Part shown: positions 1 to 11,225 of the stretch, in pieces
Numbering within the stretch: the stretch's first letter is position 1
Layout: every line of letters begins with the position of its first letter
DNA from: Paulinella micropora
Taxonomy: Eukaryota; Cercozoa; Imbricatea; Euglyphida
NCBI GenBank assembly: GCA_009731375.1
Contig: BJOX01000323.1
Span: 596,925-623,331 of the forward strand
DNA length: 26,407 nt
Reading direction: 5' to 3'
The notes under the pieces: generated by a model
What the model saw: the letters and a program-made list of their open reading frames with translations, nothing else
Database searches by the model: none
Told to the model about the DNA's origin: nothing
Made by a program: the position numbers and the translations under genes

Positions 1-34
<34 letters not shown>

Positions 35-48
35 GTAGCAGCAGCAGT

Positions 49-80
<32 letters not shown>

Positions 81-116
81 TAGTAGTAGTAGCAGCAGCA
101 GCAGTAGCAGCAGCAT

Positions 117-149
<33 letters not shown>

Positions 150-185
150 TAGTAGTAGAAGTAGTAGTAGTAGTAGTAGGAGTAG

Positions 186-234
<49 letters not shown>

Positions 235-267
235 TGTAGTAGTAGTAGAAGCAGCAGCAGCAGCAGT

Positions 268-362
<95 letters not shown>
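1..362. repeat. (AGC)n/(AGT)n trinucleotide array
   Basis: The window opens inside an array alternating blocks of AGC and AGT (reverse strand GCT/ACT), with a few single-base variants such as AGA, AGG and TTG. Open frames across it give only poly-Tyr/Cys or poly-Ser, so they are products of the repeat and not genes. Confidence 0.97.
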
Positions 363-378
363 CATACCTGGGAACGTT

Positions 379-443
379 GCGTAGTTTGCCCATCAGCATG
401 AATGTACCCAGCTCTTGCGGACGTAGTTCCCATAGCCTGCGTA
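379..443. repeat. Short dispersed module A, copy 1
   Basis: A unique ~65-bp segment containing CATCAGCATGAATGTACCCA followed by an AGCTCTTGC block. It recurs at 697-755 and 819-882, and each copy is followed directly by a (GGTA)n tract. No tRNA-type promoter boxes were recognised. It may be the 3' end of a retroposon or a unit of a complex satellite. Confidence 0.75.
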
Positions 444-575
444 GGTAGGTAGGTAGGTAGGTAGGTAGGTAGGGAGGGAGGGAGGGAGGGAGGTAGGTAT
501 GTAGGGAGGGTGGGAGGGAGGGAGGGAGGGAGGTAGGAAGATAGATAGATAGATAGATAGATGGATGGATGGATG

Positions 576-606
<31 letters not shown>

Positions 607-696
607 GGATGGATAGATAGATAGATAGATGGATGGATAGATAGATAGATGGATAGATGGATAGATAGACAGATAGATAGATAGATAGGTAGATAG
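444..696. repeat. (GGTA)n, (GGGA)n, then (GATA)n/(GATG)n tract
   Basis: Tetranucleotide tract starting as GGTA, passing through GGGA, then GATA interspersed with GATG. These motifs differ by single substitutions, as expected from point mutation followed by slippage expansion. Confidence 0.95.
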
Positions 697-755
697 ATTG
701 CCAATCAGCATGAATGTGACCAGCTCTGCCGCACGTAGCTCCATAGCCTACTTAG
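697..755. repeat. Short dispersed module A, copy 2
   Basis: Diverged copy of the 379-443 module. It keeps ATCAGCATGAATGTGACCAG and the following GCTC...GTAGCTCCATAGCCTAC pattern, and again runs into a GGTA tract. Confidence 0.7.
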
Positions 756-818
756 GTAGGTATGGGTAGGTAGGTAGGTAGGTAGGTACAGGCAGGTAGG
801 TAGATAAATAGATAGATA

Positions 819-882
819 GCGTAGTGTGCCCATCAGCATGAATGTACCCAGCTCTTGCAGGCAGCTCTCATAACCTACGTAG
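819..882. repeat. Short dispersed module A, copy 3
   Basis: Third copy, closer to copy 1: it begins GCGTAGTGTGCCCATCAGCA, continues with the same TGTACCCAGCTCTTGC core, and ends at the GATA/GGTA tract starting at about 883. Confidence 0.72.
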
Positions 883-1033
883 ATAGGTAGGTAGGTAGGT
901 AGGTAGGTAGGTAGGTTGATAGGTAGGTTGGTAGTAGATTGGTAGGTAGATTGGTAGGTAGATTGGTAGATAGGTAGATAGGTAGATAGGTAGGTAGGTA
1001 GATAGATAGACAGATAGATAGATAGGTAGGTAG

Positions 1034-1103
<70 letters not shown>
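883..1103. repeat. (GGTA)n/(GATA)n tract
   Basis: Mixed GGTA, TTGGTA and GATA units that become pure GATA toward 1103. No gene is seen. Confidence 0.95.
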
Positions 1104-1365
1104 TCATGGGAAGGACTATCCTGCCTTCATAGGCGGTAGCTATCTATATATCTATCTGACTAACTATCCAACTATCCAACTATCCAAATATCTAAATATC
1201 TAACAATCTAACTATCTAACTTTCTAACTTTCTAACTGTCTATCTACCTAATCGATGCCTACGTTCTCCGATCTGCAGCGCTGATCGACCAAACATACTG
1301 TCTAACTATCTGATAGACCAAACATATAGATCTGACTATCTAACTATATGATAGATTAAACATAT
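1104..1365. repeat. Degenerate CTAT/CTAA tract with GATAGACCAAACATA motifs
   Basis: Imperfect units (CTAT, CTAA, TCCAAC) broken by a short non-repetitive patch at about 1250-1290. The motif GATAGACCAAACATA, or GATAGATTAAACATA, appears twice (about 1312 and 1351) and again at 1469. A close relative ends the GC-rich island at 8168. Confidence 0.7.
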
Positions 1366-1665
1366 CTGTCTATCTACCGGTCGAAGTCTTGTAAGCTCTT
1401 AAGTTGCAGGCGATGGGTAGCTGGCAGATATCTAACTATCTAAATATCTAACTATCTAAACATCTGATAGACCAAACATATCTGTCTATCTACCGGTCGA
1501 ACTCTGCTAAGCTGTTCACATGCAGACTGTCGGGTAGACAGTCTATCTCCATCCATTCATCCATCCATCCATCCATCCATCCATCCATCCATCCATCCAT
1601 TCTGTCTATCTGTCTACCTACCGCTCGAACTCTGCTAGGCTGTTCAGTTGCAGACTCTCGGGTAG
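1366..1665. repeat. Three copies of a ~55-bp module B
   Basis: The block CTATCTACCGGTCGAACTCT followed by GCTAAGCTGTTCA...TGCAGACT...GGGTAG occurs at about 1366-1420, 1486-1540 and 1607-1665. The first two are preceded by the AAACATATCTGTCTATC junction. A (CATC)n tract at 1547-1600 separates copies 2 and 3. Confidence 0.72.
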
Positions 1666-1745
1666 CTCGCAATGCTGCTCCACCCACGAGCTTGTACCCA
1701 ACTCGAACCGCGTGCAACACGCTGGAAACAAACACATACGTACAT
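1660..1745. repeat. ~85-bp module C, copy 1
   Basis: Begins GGGTAGCTCGCAATGCTGCT and contains CCACGAGCTTGTACCCAACT plus ACACGCTGGAAACA, before a CATA-like tail. It recurs at 1795-1887 and 2022-2110, which are more alike. Confidence 0.7.
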
Positions 1746-1794
1746 GCTGAAACAGATACATAGTTATTGCATGCATGCATGCATGGACACATGC

Positions 1795-1887
1795 AATGTA
1801 TCGGTAGCTGGTAGTGTTGCTCGACCCAGGAGCGTCTACCCAACTCGAACAGCCTACAACAACGCTGCAAACAGACACATACACAAG
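1795..1887. repeat. ~85-bp module C, copy 2
   Basis: Begins AATGTATCGGTAGCTGGTAG, contains TTGCTCGACCCA and CAACTCGAAC, and ends AACGCTGCAAACAGACACAT directly before a (CATA)n tract. Unique head plus fixed microsatellite tail is the recurring architecture of this region. Confidence 0.78.
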
Positions 1888-2021
1888 AATACATACATAC
1901 ATACAAACATACATACAAACATACATACAAACATACATACAAACATACATACATAACATACATACATACATACATACATAACATACATACATACATACAT
2001 ACATACATACATACACATATA
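1888..2021. repeat. (CATA)n microsatellite
   Basis: Mostly CATA with CAAA variants in its first third. It lies between two copies of module C. Confidence 0.95.
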
Positions 2022-2110
2022 AATGTATCGGTAGCTGGTAGTGTTGCTCGACCCACGAGCTTGTACCCAACTCAAACCGCCTACAACACGCTGCAAACAG
2101 ACACATACAC
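2022..2110. repeat. ~85-bp module C, copy 3
   Basis: Starts with the same AATGTATCGGTAGCTGGTAG as copy 2 and ends CACGCTGCAAACAGACACAT followed by a short CATA tail. Spacing to copy 2 is 227 bp, consistent with tandem duplication of module plus tail. Confidence 0.78.
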
Positions 2111-2139
2111 GCGCATACATACACACACATATACGTGTA

Positions 2140-2345
2140 ATACCTGACTCGGGGGTATTTTGTGGCATGGGGTGGCCGTTGGGCAAGCCATCCTGGCAAC
2201 CTGTGACTAGCCAGCGTGCGCCATGAGCACCTGTGCCTAGCCAGCGAGACGAGCCATGGGCACCTGTGGGCAGCGACGCATGGTCACCTGGCCGCTGGCA
2301 GGGTAGGTAGGAATACCAACAGGGAGGCGGACAGGTAAAGTATGT
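2140..2345. repeat. GC-rich patch with imperfect ~32-bp tandem units
   Basis: The phrases ACCTGTG and TAGCCAGCG/GGCAGCGACG recur about every 30 bp between 2198 and 2295, with GCCATGAGCACCTGTG and GCCATGGGCACCTGTG as the clearest pair. I recognise no gene here. Confidence 0.55.
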
Positions 2346-2386
2346 AGGTTGGTGCGTTGACAGTTGGTGGTTGGTAGAAAGATAAT

Positions 2387-2477
<91 letters not shown>

Positions 2478-2522
2478 GTCTGTCTGTCTGTCTATCTGTC
2501 TATCTGTCTATCTGTCTATCTG

Positions 2523-2590
<68 letters not shown>

Positions 2591-2635
2591 ACTAACTTTC
2601 ATTCTTTTTATTCTATATATACATTTATTTGTTTT

Positions 2636-2711
<76 letters not shown>
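2387..2711. repeat. (TATC)n microsatellite
   Basis: Two long TATC tracts (2387-2590 and 2637-2711) with some TGTC units, separated by a short AT-rich patch. It abuts the 5' end of the first dispersed-repeat copy. Confidence 0.97.
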
Positions 2712-2712
<1 letters not shown>

Positions 2713-2715
2713 TTT

Positions 2716-3190
2716 GAAATGGGTGCCATCTGTCGACAGACAGAGAATTAGGGGATGGTGTGAGTGTGCTGGGCCCGTGGTGGGGTGCCTTATGTGTGCC
2801 TAGCCATACGCCTATGAGTCACATGCCGAAATAGCGACGGGAAGCACAATCCTGTTCCCTCAGGGTGCCCTTTCTCGCTTGTTGAGCCCGGAATAAAACC
2901 CACAGTGCTCTGTCGGTTTATACTAGACTGTCGAACAGTCTCGAAACTCCATCTGCTTACTGGGCCCTCTGTAATGGAGGTGGGAGCTCGTTCTGCAAGG
3001 GGCGCTTTATGGAACGAGCCCTGGCCCCGCCTGGTACTAGGGAGCTTTGGTATTGCCTGTATCAGTCCCTTCCGTGCAAACATCACGGCTTAGCTGGGCA
3101 TCGGGTTAATACTTTACCCACAGACTTCCTGGTTGACGAAATCAGAAGCTCCTTTTTTCTGACATTAGTCGATATTTCATCTATCTATCT
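2716..3190 (+). repeat. Dispersed 465-bp repeat, copy 1 (full length in this window)
   Basis: Starts TTTTGAAATGGGTGCCATCT and ends TTAGTCGATATTTCATCTAT followed by only a few TATC units. It is about 98% identical to 5913-6377, with single-base differences and one-base indels. An inner AGACTGT-CGA-ACAGTCT hairpin lies at about 2926. Shorter copies are at 23276-23483 (plus) and 15912-15571 (minus). Constant 3' ends, variable 5' starts and a fixed TATC polarity suggest a retroposon (SINE or LINE 3' end). I recognise no tRNA, 7SL or 5S head, and its small ORFs do not look coding. Confidence 0.85.
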
Positions 3191-4907
3191 TACTACTTGA
3201 CCTCCTATCATCCTTGACCAAAAACAACGGATACCACTTCAAACACAAAAACTCAACGGATGAAATAATCGTGCACGAAGCTGCCTATGCTGACGACCTC
3301 AAACTACACAGCCGATCCACGAAACCTGTCAATCGTCCATCAACATGATAGACAAACTTCTGACATGGACCAGAACAATGGCCGCGAAAGCGCCCAAATG
3401 CAAAAGCCTTGCTTTCAAATATTGGACTAAAGCCGATGACCGCAAGGGTCTCAAACGACTAATGCCGATATCGTTCCCACCTTTCGACCCCGCCCTTACT
3501 ATTACTGGCAAGCCAATTGACTTCATCGCTGACAAGCCTTTCAAAGACCTCGGATGGATTGTCTACCATGACCTCAGCGAAAACGAACAACGAGCAGAAA
3601 TCCAAAAGAAGTTCATTCTATCTATGCAAGCCATCGATAGCTGCTCGATCAATGGTTTTATGAAACTTTGGCTCTACCAACATTATGCTGTCCAGTCACT
3701 TGCCTGGCCATTTCTCATTTATGACCTCTGCTTATCTTTCGCCAAAACCCCTTGAAAAAATTGCGACCCGCTTCCTCAAAAAATGGGCCAATATCTACAA
3801 AAGAGCTCTGGTCTCTTGCCTTTACCGCCCACGCTCGAAATTCGGTCTACAGCTCCAGTCCATCGTCTCTTTTTACCAGCGACTTCAAATCAACCGTGCT
3901 CAAATGCTGAAGTACTGCCCAGATAAACACCTCTCGTCCATCTATGCGATGAACCTGACGAAACACGAAACGTTTCGAACTATCTGGAAACCAGAGCCTG
4001 TGCTCGAAAAGCTTGAGGCACAAGTTGATTTTGAATTCAAACATCGAGGCCAATCCGATCATCTCGGACTTGGCCATGGTCGCTACCCAAAAGAACATTC
4101 CATCACAGACCGCAAAGACAGGATTTTAGAATTAGCTGCTGAGACAATACTTGAGACAACCACAGTGCATGATATGGACAAAGCCATGCAAGGGTGCTTT
4201 CTTCGTTTTGAAGACGCATGCCCCTTTGACCTCTCCTGGACTCGCCTCATCGGAACCCGTAATCCCCGTTTAATCTCTTGGGTCATCAACGCAAGCACAA
4301 ACTCGGTTATTACCCCCGACCTTAGACGTCTGTGGGGAATCATTCCCAACAACAAGTGTGCTCTCTGTTCTGGTCAAGCACATTTATGTCACATCCTCTC
4401 CGGTTGCCATGTTGCCCTCAAACAAGGCCGTTATACCTGGCGTCACGACTCTGTGCTCTGCACTATTGAAGCTCCCCTTCAAAAACACATCGAGAGCCAT
4501 AACAAACGCTCCCCTATAGACCAAAATGAATCAAAGTCTATGTTTGTGAAAGAGGGCGAGCAGAAGCCTAAGGGGCAGTCATTTCATCGTCCATCTCTGC
4601 TCGACACCGCAAACGATTGGCAGCTCCAAACCCAATACACCGGTTCTGAGCAAGCCAAGTTCCTGTCCACATCTATGTCACTGACCTCCGTCCCGATATT
4701 GTTGTCTGGTCATTGTCTACCAAGAAGTGTATACTGATTGAACTCACGTGCCCGGTCGAGTAAAACATCCTTGACGCACGAGCCTACAAGACCAGCCGAT
4801 ACAATGGGCTCAAATCTCAAATCGAGGACAACGGATGGACCTGCCACCTTCGACCAATCGAATGCGGGGCTCGCGGCATGGTATCGTTCTCTGTTCATCG
4901 ATGTTTC
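3187..4907 (+). pseudogene. Decayed R2-like non-LTR retrotransposon (RT C-terminal half, zinc knuckle, restriction-like endonuclease)
   Basis: This is the C-terminal half of a LINE polyprotein. The reverse transcriptase signature YADDLKL lies at 3286-3306 in frame 1. The RT thumb continues in frame 3 (3330-3755; LLTWTRTMAAKAPKCKS) and returns to frame 1 at a C-rich run near 3745. A C-terminal knuckle of form CX2CX7HX4C lies at 4357-4407, then the RHD of the endonuclease at 4441-4449. After another frame change near 4650 comes LRPDIVVWS...LIELTCPVE, giving PD-X14-E (4692-4742), the catalytic pattern of restriction-like endonuclease LINEs (R2, NeSL, CRE groups). A TAA at 4761 interrupts that frame, and the reading runs into an assembly gap. 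At least three frame changes plus one stop make it non-functional. The 5' part, including the N-terminal DNA-binding fingers and first RT Asp, is missing, cut at dispersed-repeat copy 1. Confidence 0.88.
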
Positions 4908-5636
4908 NNNNNNNNNNNNNNNNNNNNNNNNNNNNNNNNNNNNNNNNNNNNNNNNNNNNNNNNNNNNNNNNNNNNNNNNNNNNNNNNNNNNNNNNNNNNN
5001 NNNNNNNNNNNNNNNNNNNNNNNNNNNNNNNNNNNNNNNNNNNNNNNNNNNNNNNNNNNNNNNNNNNNNNNNNNNNNNNNNNNNNNNNNNNNNNNNNNNN
5101 NNNNNNNNNNNNNNNNNNNNNNNNNNNNNNNNNNNNNNNNNNNNNNNNNNNNNNNNNNNNNNNNNNNNNNNNNNNNNNNNNNNNNNNNNNNNNNNNNNNN
5201 NNNNNNNNNNNNNNNNNNNNNNNNNNNNNNNNNNNNNNNNNNNNNNNNNNNNNNNNNNNNNNNNNNNNNNNNNNNNNNNNNNNNNNNNNNNNNNNNNNNN
5301 NNNNNNNNNNNNNNNNNNNNNNNNNNNNNNNNNNNNNNNNNNNNNNNNNNNNNNNNNNNNNNNNNNNNNNNNNNNNNNNNNNNNNNNNNNNNNNNNNNNN
5401 NNNNNNNNNNNNNNNNNNNNNNNNNNNNNNNNNNNNNNNNNNNNNNNNNNNNNNNNNNNNNNNNNNNNNNNNNNNNNNNNNNNNNNNNNNNNNNNNNNNN
5501 NNNNNNNNNNNNNNNNNNNNNNNNNNNNNNNNNNNNNNNNNNNNNNNNNNNNNNNNNNNNNNNNNNNNNNNNNNNNNNNNNNNNNNNNNNNNNNNNNNNN
5601 NNNNNNNNNNNNNNNNNNNNNNNNNNNNNNNNNNNN
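4908..5636. other. Assembly gap (729 N)
   Basis: Unresolved bases. The R2-like reading frame enters on the left and a TATC array emerges on the right, so the element's 3' end and tail are hidden here. Confidence 1.
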
Positions 5637-5687
5637 CTATCTACCTACCTATCTATCTATCTATATATCTATCTATCTATCTTTCTT

Positions 5688-5781
<94 letters not shown>

Positions 5782-5828
5782 CATCATCCATCATCCATCC
5801 ATCTATCTATGTATCTATCTATCTATCT
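5637..5828. repeat. (CTAT)n microsatellite
   Basis: TATC-type array with CTTT and CATC variants, ending before an 84-bp non-repetitive stretch (5829-5912) that leads into dispersed-repeat copy 2. No gene is recognised in that short stretch. Confidence 0.96.
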
Positions 5829-5912
5829 CATCAGTTGATCTCATCACTTACTCCACGAAGTGAACCAAGGCCACTTGAATTGTCACTGACCCTCCCTTGG
5901 GCTTGATGTTTT

Positions 5913-6590
<678 letters not shown>

Positions 6591-6866
6591 CCTGTCGGGC
6601 GTCCCTCCCTTTGATGTAAGAAAATTGGTCGACCCTCCTGAACAAACTGCACCACATGCCCGTCGGCTACCTCGCAAGGCTGCACCATGGGCAGCTGTGG
6701 CGTTGGGTGTTTTTTTCTTCTGATCTCGCACATAAAAGGTACTCAAGCACGAATGCTTGGTGAGTGGATCCCTCCCGCCGGGAAGGCGAAGGCATGCCTG
6801 AGCCGAGGATGCCTCCTGGTAGGACGCTTATGACCATTTGGCTCTGCGACGCTCCTCGACTAAACG
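6591..6866. other. Non-repetitive GC-rich island, unrecognised
   Basis: About 275 bp between TATC arrays with no credible ORF. It ends CGACTAAACGTGTG followed by TATC units. That resembles the 3' ends of the islands ending at 8179 (GATAGATCAAACATATC) and 9148 (GATTAAACATGAAACAACAT), so it may be another TATC-tailed retroposon. Confidence 0.45.
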
Positions 6867-7457
<591 letters not shown>

Positions 7458-7499
7458 CGGGGGGCTAGGCACGTGTGCAAGTCTTAAGCTATGTCTTGC

Positions 7500-8095
7500 T
7501 CGCACATCAACACCCCCCTTACAGCCCTGCACCAGTTGTGTTTCGGATTTGTCGCAGCTGGTGCAGCGTGACTGGCCAGGGCTGATGACTACCCTTCTTG
7601 GGCCCTCGGCACTCTAAACCTGTTCGGGAAAGCCCCAAGAGCCTTCGATACCGCGGCCTGCGGGAAACCGCAAGGTGCAGCAGGGGAGGTAACGCTCGTC
7701 GGATGGTAAAAACTCGAAGGATACGGCCACGCAGGGAATAATAGATAACCCGCAGCGAAGTCCCTTCTTGTGAGGCTATCCCGCGCACGGCTCCTAGTCG
7801 GTTCACTACCGCTGCTCCGCTAAGCGGACCCGGTAGTCATCCGTCGCCGCTGTCCAGTGGTAGCCTGGCAAATGGGAAAGGTTCAGAGACTAGACGGCAG
7901 TGGGATGTTCCTGTGTGCGGGTAGGCACATAAGCGGGGAGATCTTAAGGTATAGTCCTGCTGCCGCGAAAGTGGTCGCCTTGGATGAAGCGAACGTTGGT
8001 GTACCCCTCAGGCCCGAGCCTTGGCGGCACGTGATGACGGACACGTGTCTGGAACCAGTCTGAGCCCTCCAGCCAGGGAGGGTTCAGACTGCACA
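7500..8095 (+). ncRNA. Group I intron-type catalytic RNA core
   Basis: Four conserved group I segments occur in the right order. P4 can pair 7658-7664 (CTGCGGG, followed by AAA) with 7749-7755 (CCCGCAG) in the Q-like block GATAACCCGCAGCGAAGTCC. P6 pairs TCCC 7761-7764 with GGGA 7874-7877. The R-like block TTCAGAGACTAGACGGCAGT (7882-7901) and the S-like block CTTAAGGTATAGTCC (7943-7957) form P7: GACUA 7888-7892 with UAGUC 7952-7956, bulged A7887, and G7886-C7957 closing. P8 folds between them (7908-7918 with 7925-7939), and P9 follows at 7963-7974 with a GAAA loop. A P2-like hairpin lies upstream (7527-7535/7558-7566) and a 15-bp hairpin downstream (8056-8091). I could not place P1, P3 or the splice sites, and see no homing endonuclease. 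The flanks do not look like rRNA. It sits inside a microsatellite-bounded island, so it may be part of a mobile repeat. Confidence 0.78.
8056..8091 (+). other. Strong 15-bp RNA hairpin
   Basis: CAGTCTGAGCCCTCC (8056-8070) pairs with GGAGGGTTCAGACTG (8077-8091), with one G-T wobble and a six-base loop. It lies 3' of the P9 stem of the group I core and may be a peripheral P9 extension or an independent element. Confidence 0.8.
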
Positions 8096-8179
8096 TTTCC
8101 GAGGCCTAGTGGCCATCTCCAGCCCAACCGGTGACGGGGTGGACCTATGTCTTCGGATATGCTGAGCTGATAGATCAAA
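8092..8179 (+). other. 3' end of the group I-bearing island
   Basis: Unique sequence ending GCTGATAGATCAAACATATC, after which the (TATC)n array begins. The same CAAACATATC junction occurs at 1312-1330 and 1469-1490, suggesting a shared family 3' terminus. Confidence 0.5.
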
Positions 8180-8603
<424 letters not shown>

Positions 8604-8621
8604 GGCAGAGTTCACCCCCGG

Positions 8622-8659
<38 letters not shown>

Positions 8660-8672
8660 AAGATAGATAGAT
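8622..8672. repeat. (GATA)n tract, inverted relative to 8180-8603
   Basis: About 12 GATA units in the opposite orientation to the neighbouring TATC array, separated by TAGGCAGAGTTCACCCCCGG. One strand can fold back on itself. Confidence 0.95.
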
Positions 8673-9148
8673 AGCTGGCTGCCTGCGGGCTAATAGCCAG
8701 GAGGTCTGAGACGATGGTTGCGCGTTGTTCTCTACTCTCAGAGTAGGCCTCCCTCTAAAGACGGTTTTGTGTCCGCCGTTGATCGCGCGCAGCGCAGGGC
8801 TAACAGGCGCAGGGCTAACAGGCACCCAACTCTCGACCGGGGCCGTGATGCAAAGGGTTGATGAGTCGAGGTTGCAGAAGGTAACTCACAACGAGCGTGA
8901 ATTCCCGAAACCTCGGCTTATCGTGTCATTCTCCTTATGGCACACACCCCTAGGGGAGCGTTTTTAGTGGCTGTTCTTTCTACAGTTCACGGGCTCGGCT
9001 ACCTTTCGGCTTGACTGGGCACGGGCACACCCGAGCGGATGGTTGGTGCGCAGCTTGTGAAGTGCTGAGATTTCCTGCCCGGGGGTAGTATTGGAGGCTT
9101 TTGGCTTTTATATCTATGTCACGCCCATAGATTAAACATGAAACAACA
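8673..9148. other. GC-rich structured island, unrecognised
   Basis: About 475 bp with no convincing ORF. It contains a 16-bp direct repeat (GGCGCAGGGCTAACAG type, 8793-8825). Potential stems include CTCGAC (8833) with GTCGAG (8864) and CGAGGTT (8868) with AACCTCG (8909). It ends CATAGATTAAACATGAAACA and enters a TATC array. Composition resembles the group I-bearing island, so it could be another structured RNA or a LINE untranslated region. Confidence 0.5.
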
Positions 9149-9212
<64 letters not shown>

Positions 9213-9229
9213 CATCTATCCATCCATCC

Positions 9230-9322
<93 letters not shown>
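9149..9322. repeat. (TATC)n microsatellite
   Basis: TATC with a few CATC units. Separated from an inverted GATA tract only by an AG-dinucleotide block. Confidence 0.97.
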
Positions 9323-9339
9323 AGAGAGAGAGAGAGAGA

Positions 9340-9375
<36 letters not shown>

Positions 9376-9412
9376 TAGACAGACAGATAGATAGATAGAT
9401 AGATAGATAGAT

Positions 9413-9444
<32 letters not shown>
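9323..9444. repeat. (AG)n then (GATA)n/(GACA)n, inverted to 9149-9322
   Basis: About eight AG units, then GATA/GACA units. The left TATC array and this block form a second large inverted repeat. Confidence 0.95.
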
Positions 9445-9895
9445 CCAGTCATACCTGAGGACGTCGAGGGGAGTCTGAGTCGGAATTGGGGTCGCTGGTG
9501 GCAGCGGCAAGCCACCAGCACAGCGCGCCGGCCAACAACACCAACCATATCACACCTAAAACAGACGAAATATTTGATATGAGACGGGAAGCAAAAAAAA
9601 CGAGAAAGTTTTCCGGGAAATCTACCGCAAATAACGCGAAATTTTTGCCTGCATTCTCTGCCCGTCTTACTTGTCAGCTTGTTTAGGGTGAACAATATAG
9701 AAACATTCATATCATGACTAAGGTAATTTAGGCGTATTGGTGAAAATATAAAGATATGTACCTGTCTGTATATTGTGTCCTTCAATATATTCGAACATAT
9801 AAAATTACTGCACATAGTGAAATTCGTATACAAAAATGAACACACATTATGGGAAACAAGATTAAAACCGGATGGCAATTACTGATTATATACTA
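9445..9895. other. Non-repetitive stretch, no gene recognised
   Basis: The left part is GC-rich and holds a perfect 8-bp hairpin (CTGGTGGC 9495-9502, GCCACCAG 9511-9518). The right part is AT-rich. Open frames on both strands are short, extend into the microsatellite, or lack recognisable domains. Confidence 0.5.
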
Positions 9896-10036
9896 ATACA
9901 TACATACATACATACATACATACATACATACATACATACGTAGATTACATTACATTACATGACATTACATGACATTACATTACATTACAGTACATTACAT
10001 ATTACATTACAGTGCACCTTGCATTACATTACACAT
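9896..10036. repeat. (CATA)n then (ATTAC)n tract
   Basis: Ten or so CATA units followed by the pentanucleotide ATTAC with GACATTAC variants. Confidence 0.93.
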
Positions 10037-10396
10037 GGCATTGGATTGGATTGCAGTGCATTGCATGCATTGCCGTGCAGTGCAGTGCATCGCAGTCCAT
10101 GGGATTGGATTGGGTTGGCTTGGATCGGATTGGATTGGATTGGATTGGGATTGGATATTGGAGTGGAGTGGAGTGGAGCGGAGTGGAGCGGACTGGAGTG
10201 GAGTGGATTGGATTGGATTGGATTGGATTGGAGTGGAGTGGAGTGGATTATTGGATTGGATTGCATTGGATTAGATTGGATTAGATTGGATTAGATTAGA
10301 TTAGATTAGATTAGATTAGATTGGATTGGATTAGATTGGATTGGATTGGATTAGATTAGATTAGATTAGATTAGATTAGATTAGATTAGATTAGAC
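10037..10396. repeat. GGATT/GGAGT/AGATT pentanucleotide array
   Basis: A 5-bp repeat passing through blocks of GCAGT, GGATT, GGAGT and AGATT. The reading frames are Ile-Gly-Leu-Asp periodic peptides and are not genes. Confidence 0.95.
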
Positions 10397-10404
10397 GCAT
10401 GCAT

Positions 10405-11194
10405 CCGTACATACATACATACATACATACATACATACATTACATACATTACATACATACATGCATGCATACATACATACATACACAACATAAATTACAT
10501 ACATTACACACATTACATACATACATACATACATAGATACATACACACACGCACACATACATACATACATACATATGTACATACATACATACATGCATAC
10601 ATCTCTTGATCTTAAAACATACATACATACATACATACATACATACATACATACATACATGCATGCATACATACATAACATACATACATAAATTACAGAC
10701 ATATATACATACATACATACATACATACATACACACATACATACATACATATCATACATACATACATATCATACATATCATACATACATACATATCATAC
10801 ATACATACATACATACATACATACATAAATACATACATACATACATACATACATACATACATACATACATACATACATACATACATACATGCATGCATAC
10901 ATACATACATACATACATACATACATACATACATACATACATACACACACACATACACACGTACATATCATACATACATACATACATACATACATACATA
11001 CATACATACAATCATACATACATACATGCATACATACATACATACATACATACATACATACATACATACATGCATACATACATACATACATGCATGCATA
11101 CATGCATGCATGCATGCATGCATGCATGTATACACACATGCATACATACATACATACATACATACATACATACATGCACACATACATACATACA

Positions 11195-11224
<30 letters not shown>
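10405..11224. repeat. (CATA)n array with (GCAT)n patches
   Basis: CATA array with CATG blocks, notably a self-complementary ATGCATGC run at about 11090-11128, and interruptions by AACATAAATTA and CACA. At 10602-10617 it is broken by TCTCTTGATCTTAAAA, a motif recurring at 12001, 12556 and 12912. Confidence 0.96.

Positions 11225-11225
<1 letters not shown>

Noticed and set aside
116-433. Poly-Tyr/Cys open reading frame and the many Ile-Tyr-Leu-Ser, His-Thr-Tyr-Ile and Met-Tyr-Val-Cys frames
   Set aside because: These are direct translations of tri- and tetranucleotide arrays; a 4-bp repeat is open in several frames whenever it lacks a stop, so length is no evidence of coding.
7857-8063. 68-codon ORF inside the group I core as a homing endonuclease
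   Set aside because: It overlaps P7-P9, is too short and has no LAGLIDADG, His-Cys or GIY-YIG motif; it is a chance frame across structured RNA.
7458-8179. Ribosomal RNA gene hosting the intron
   Set aside because: I could not recognise conserved small- or large-subunit rRNA words on either side, so the host context is not rDNA as far as I can see.
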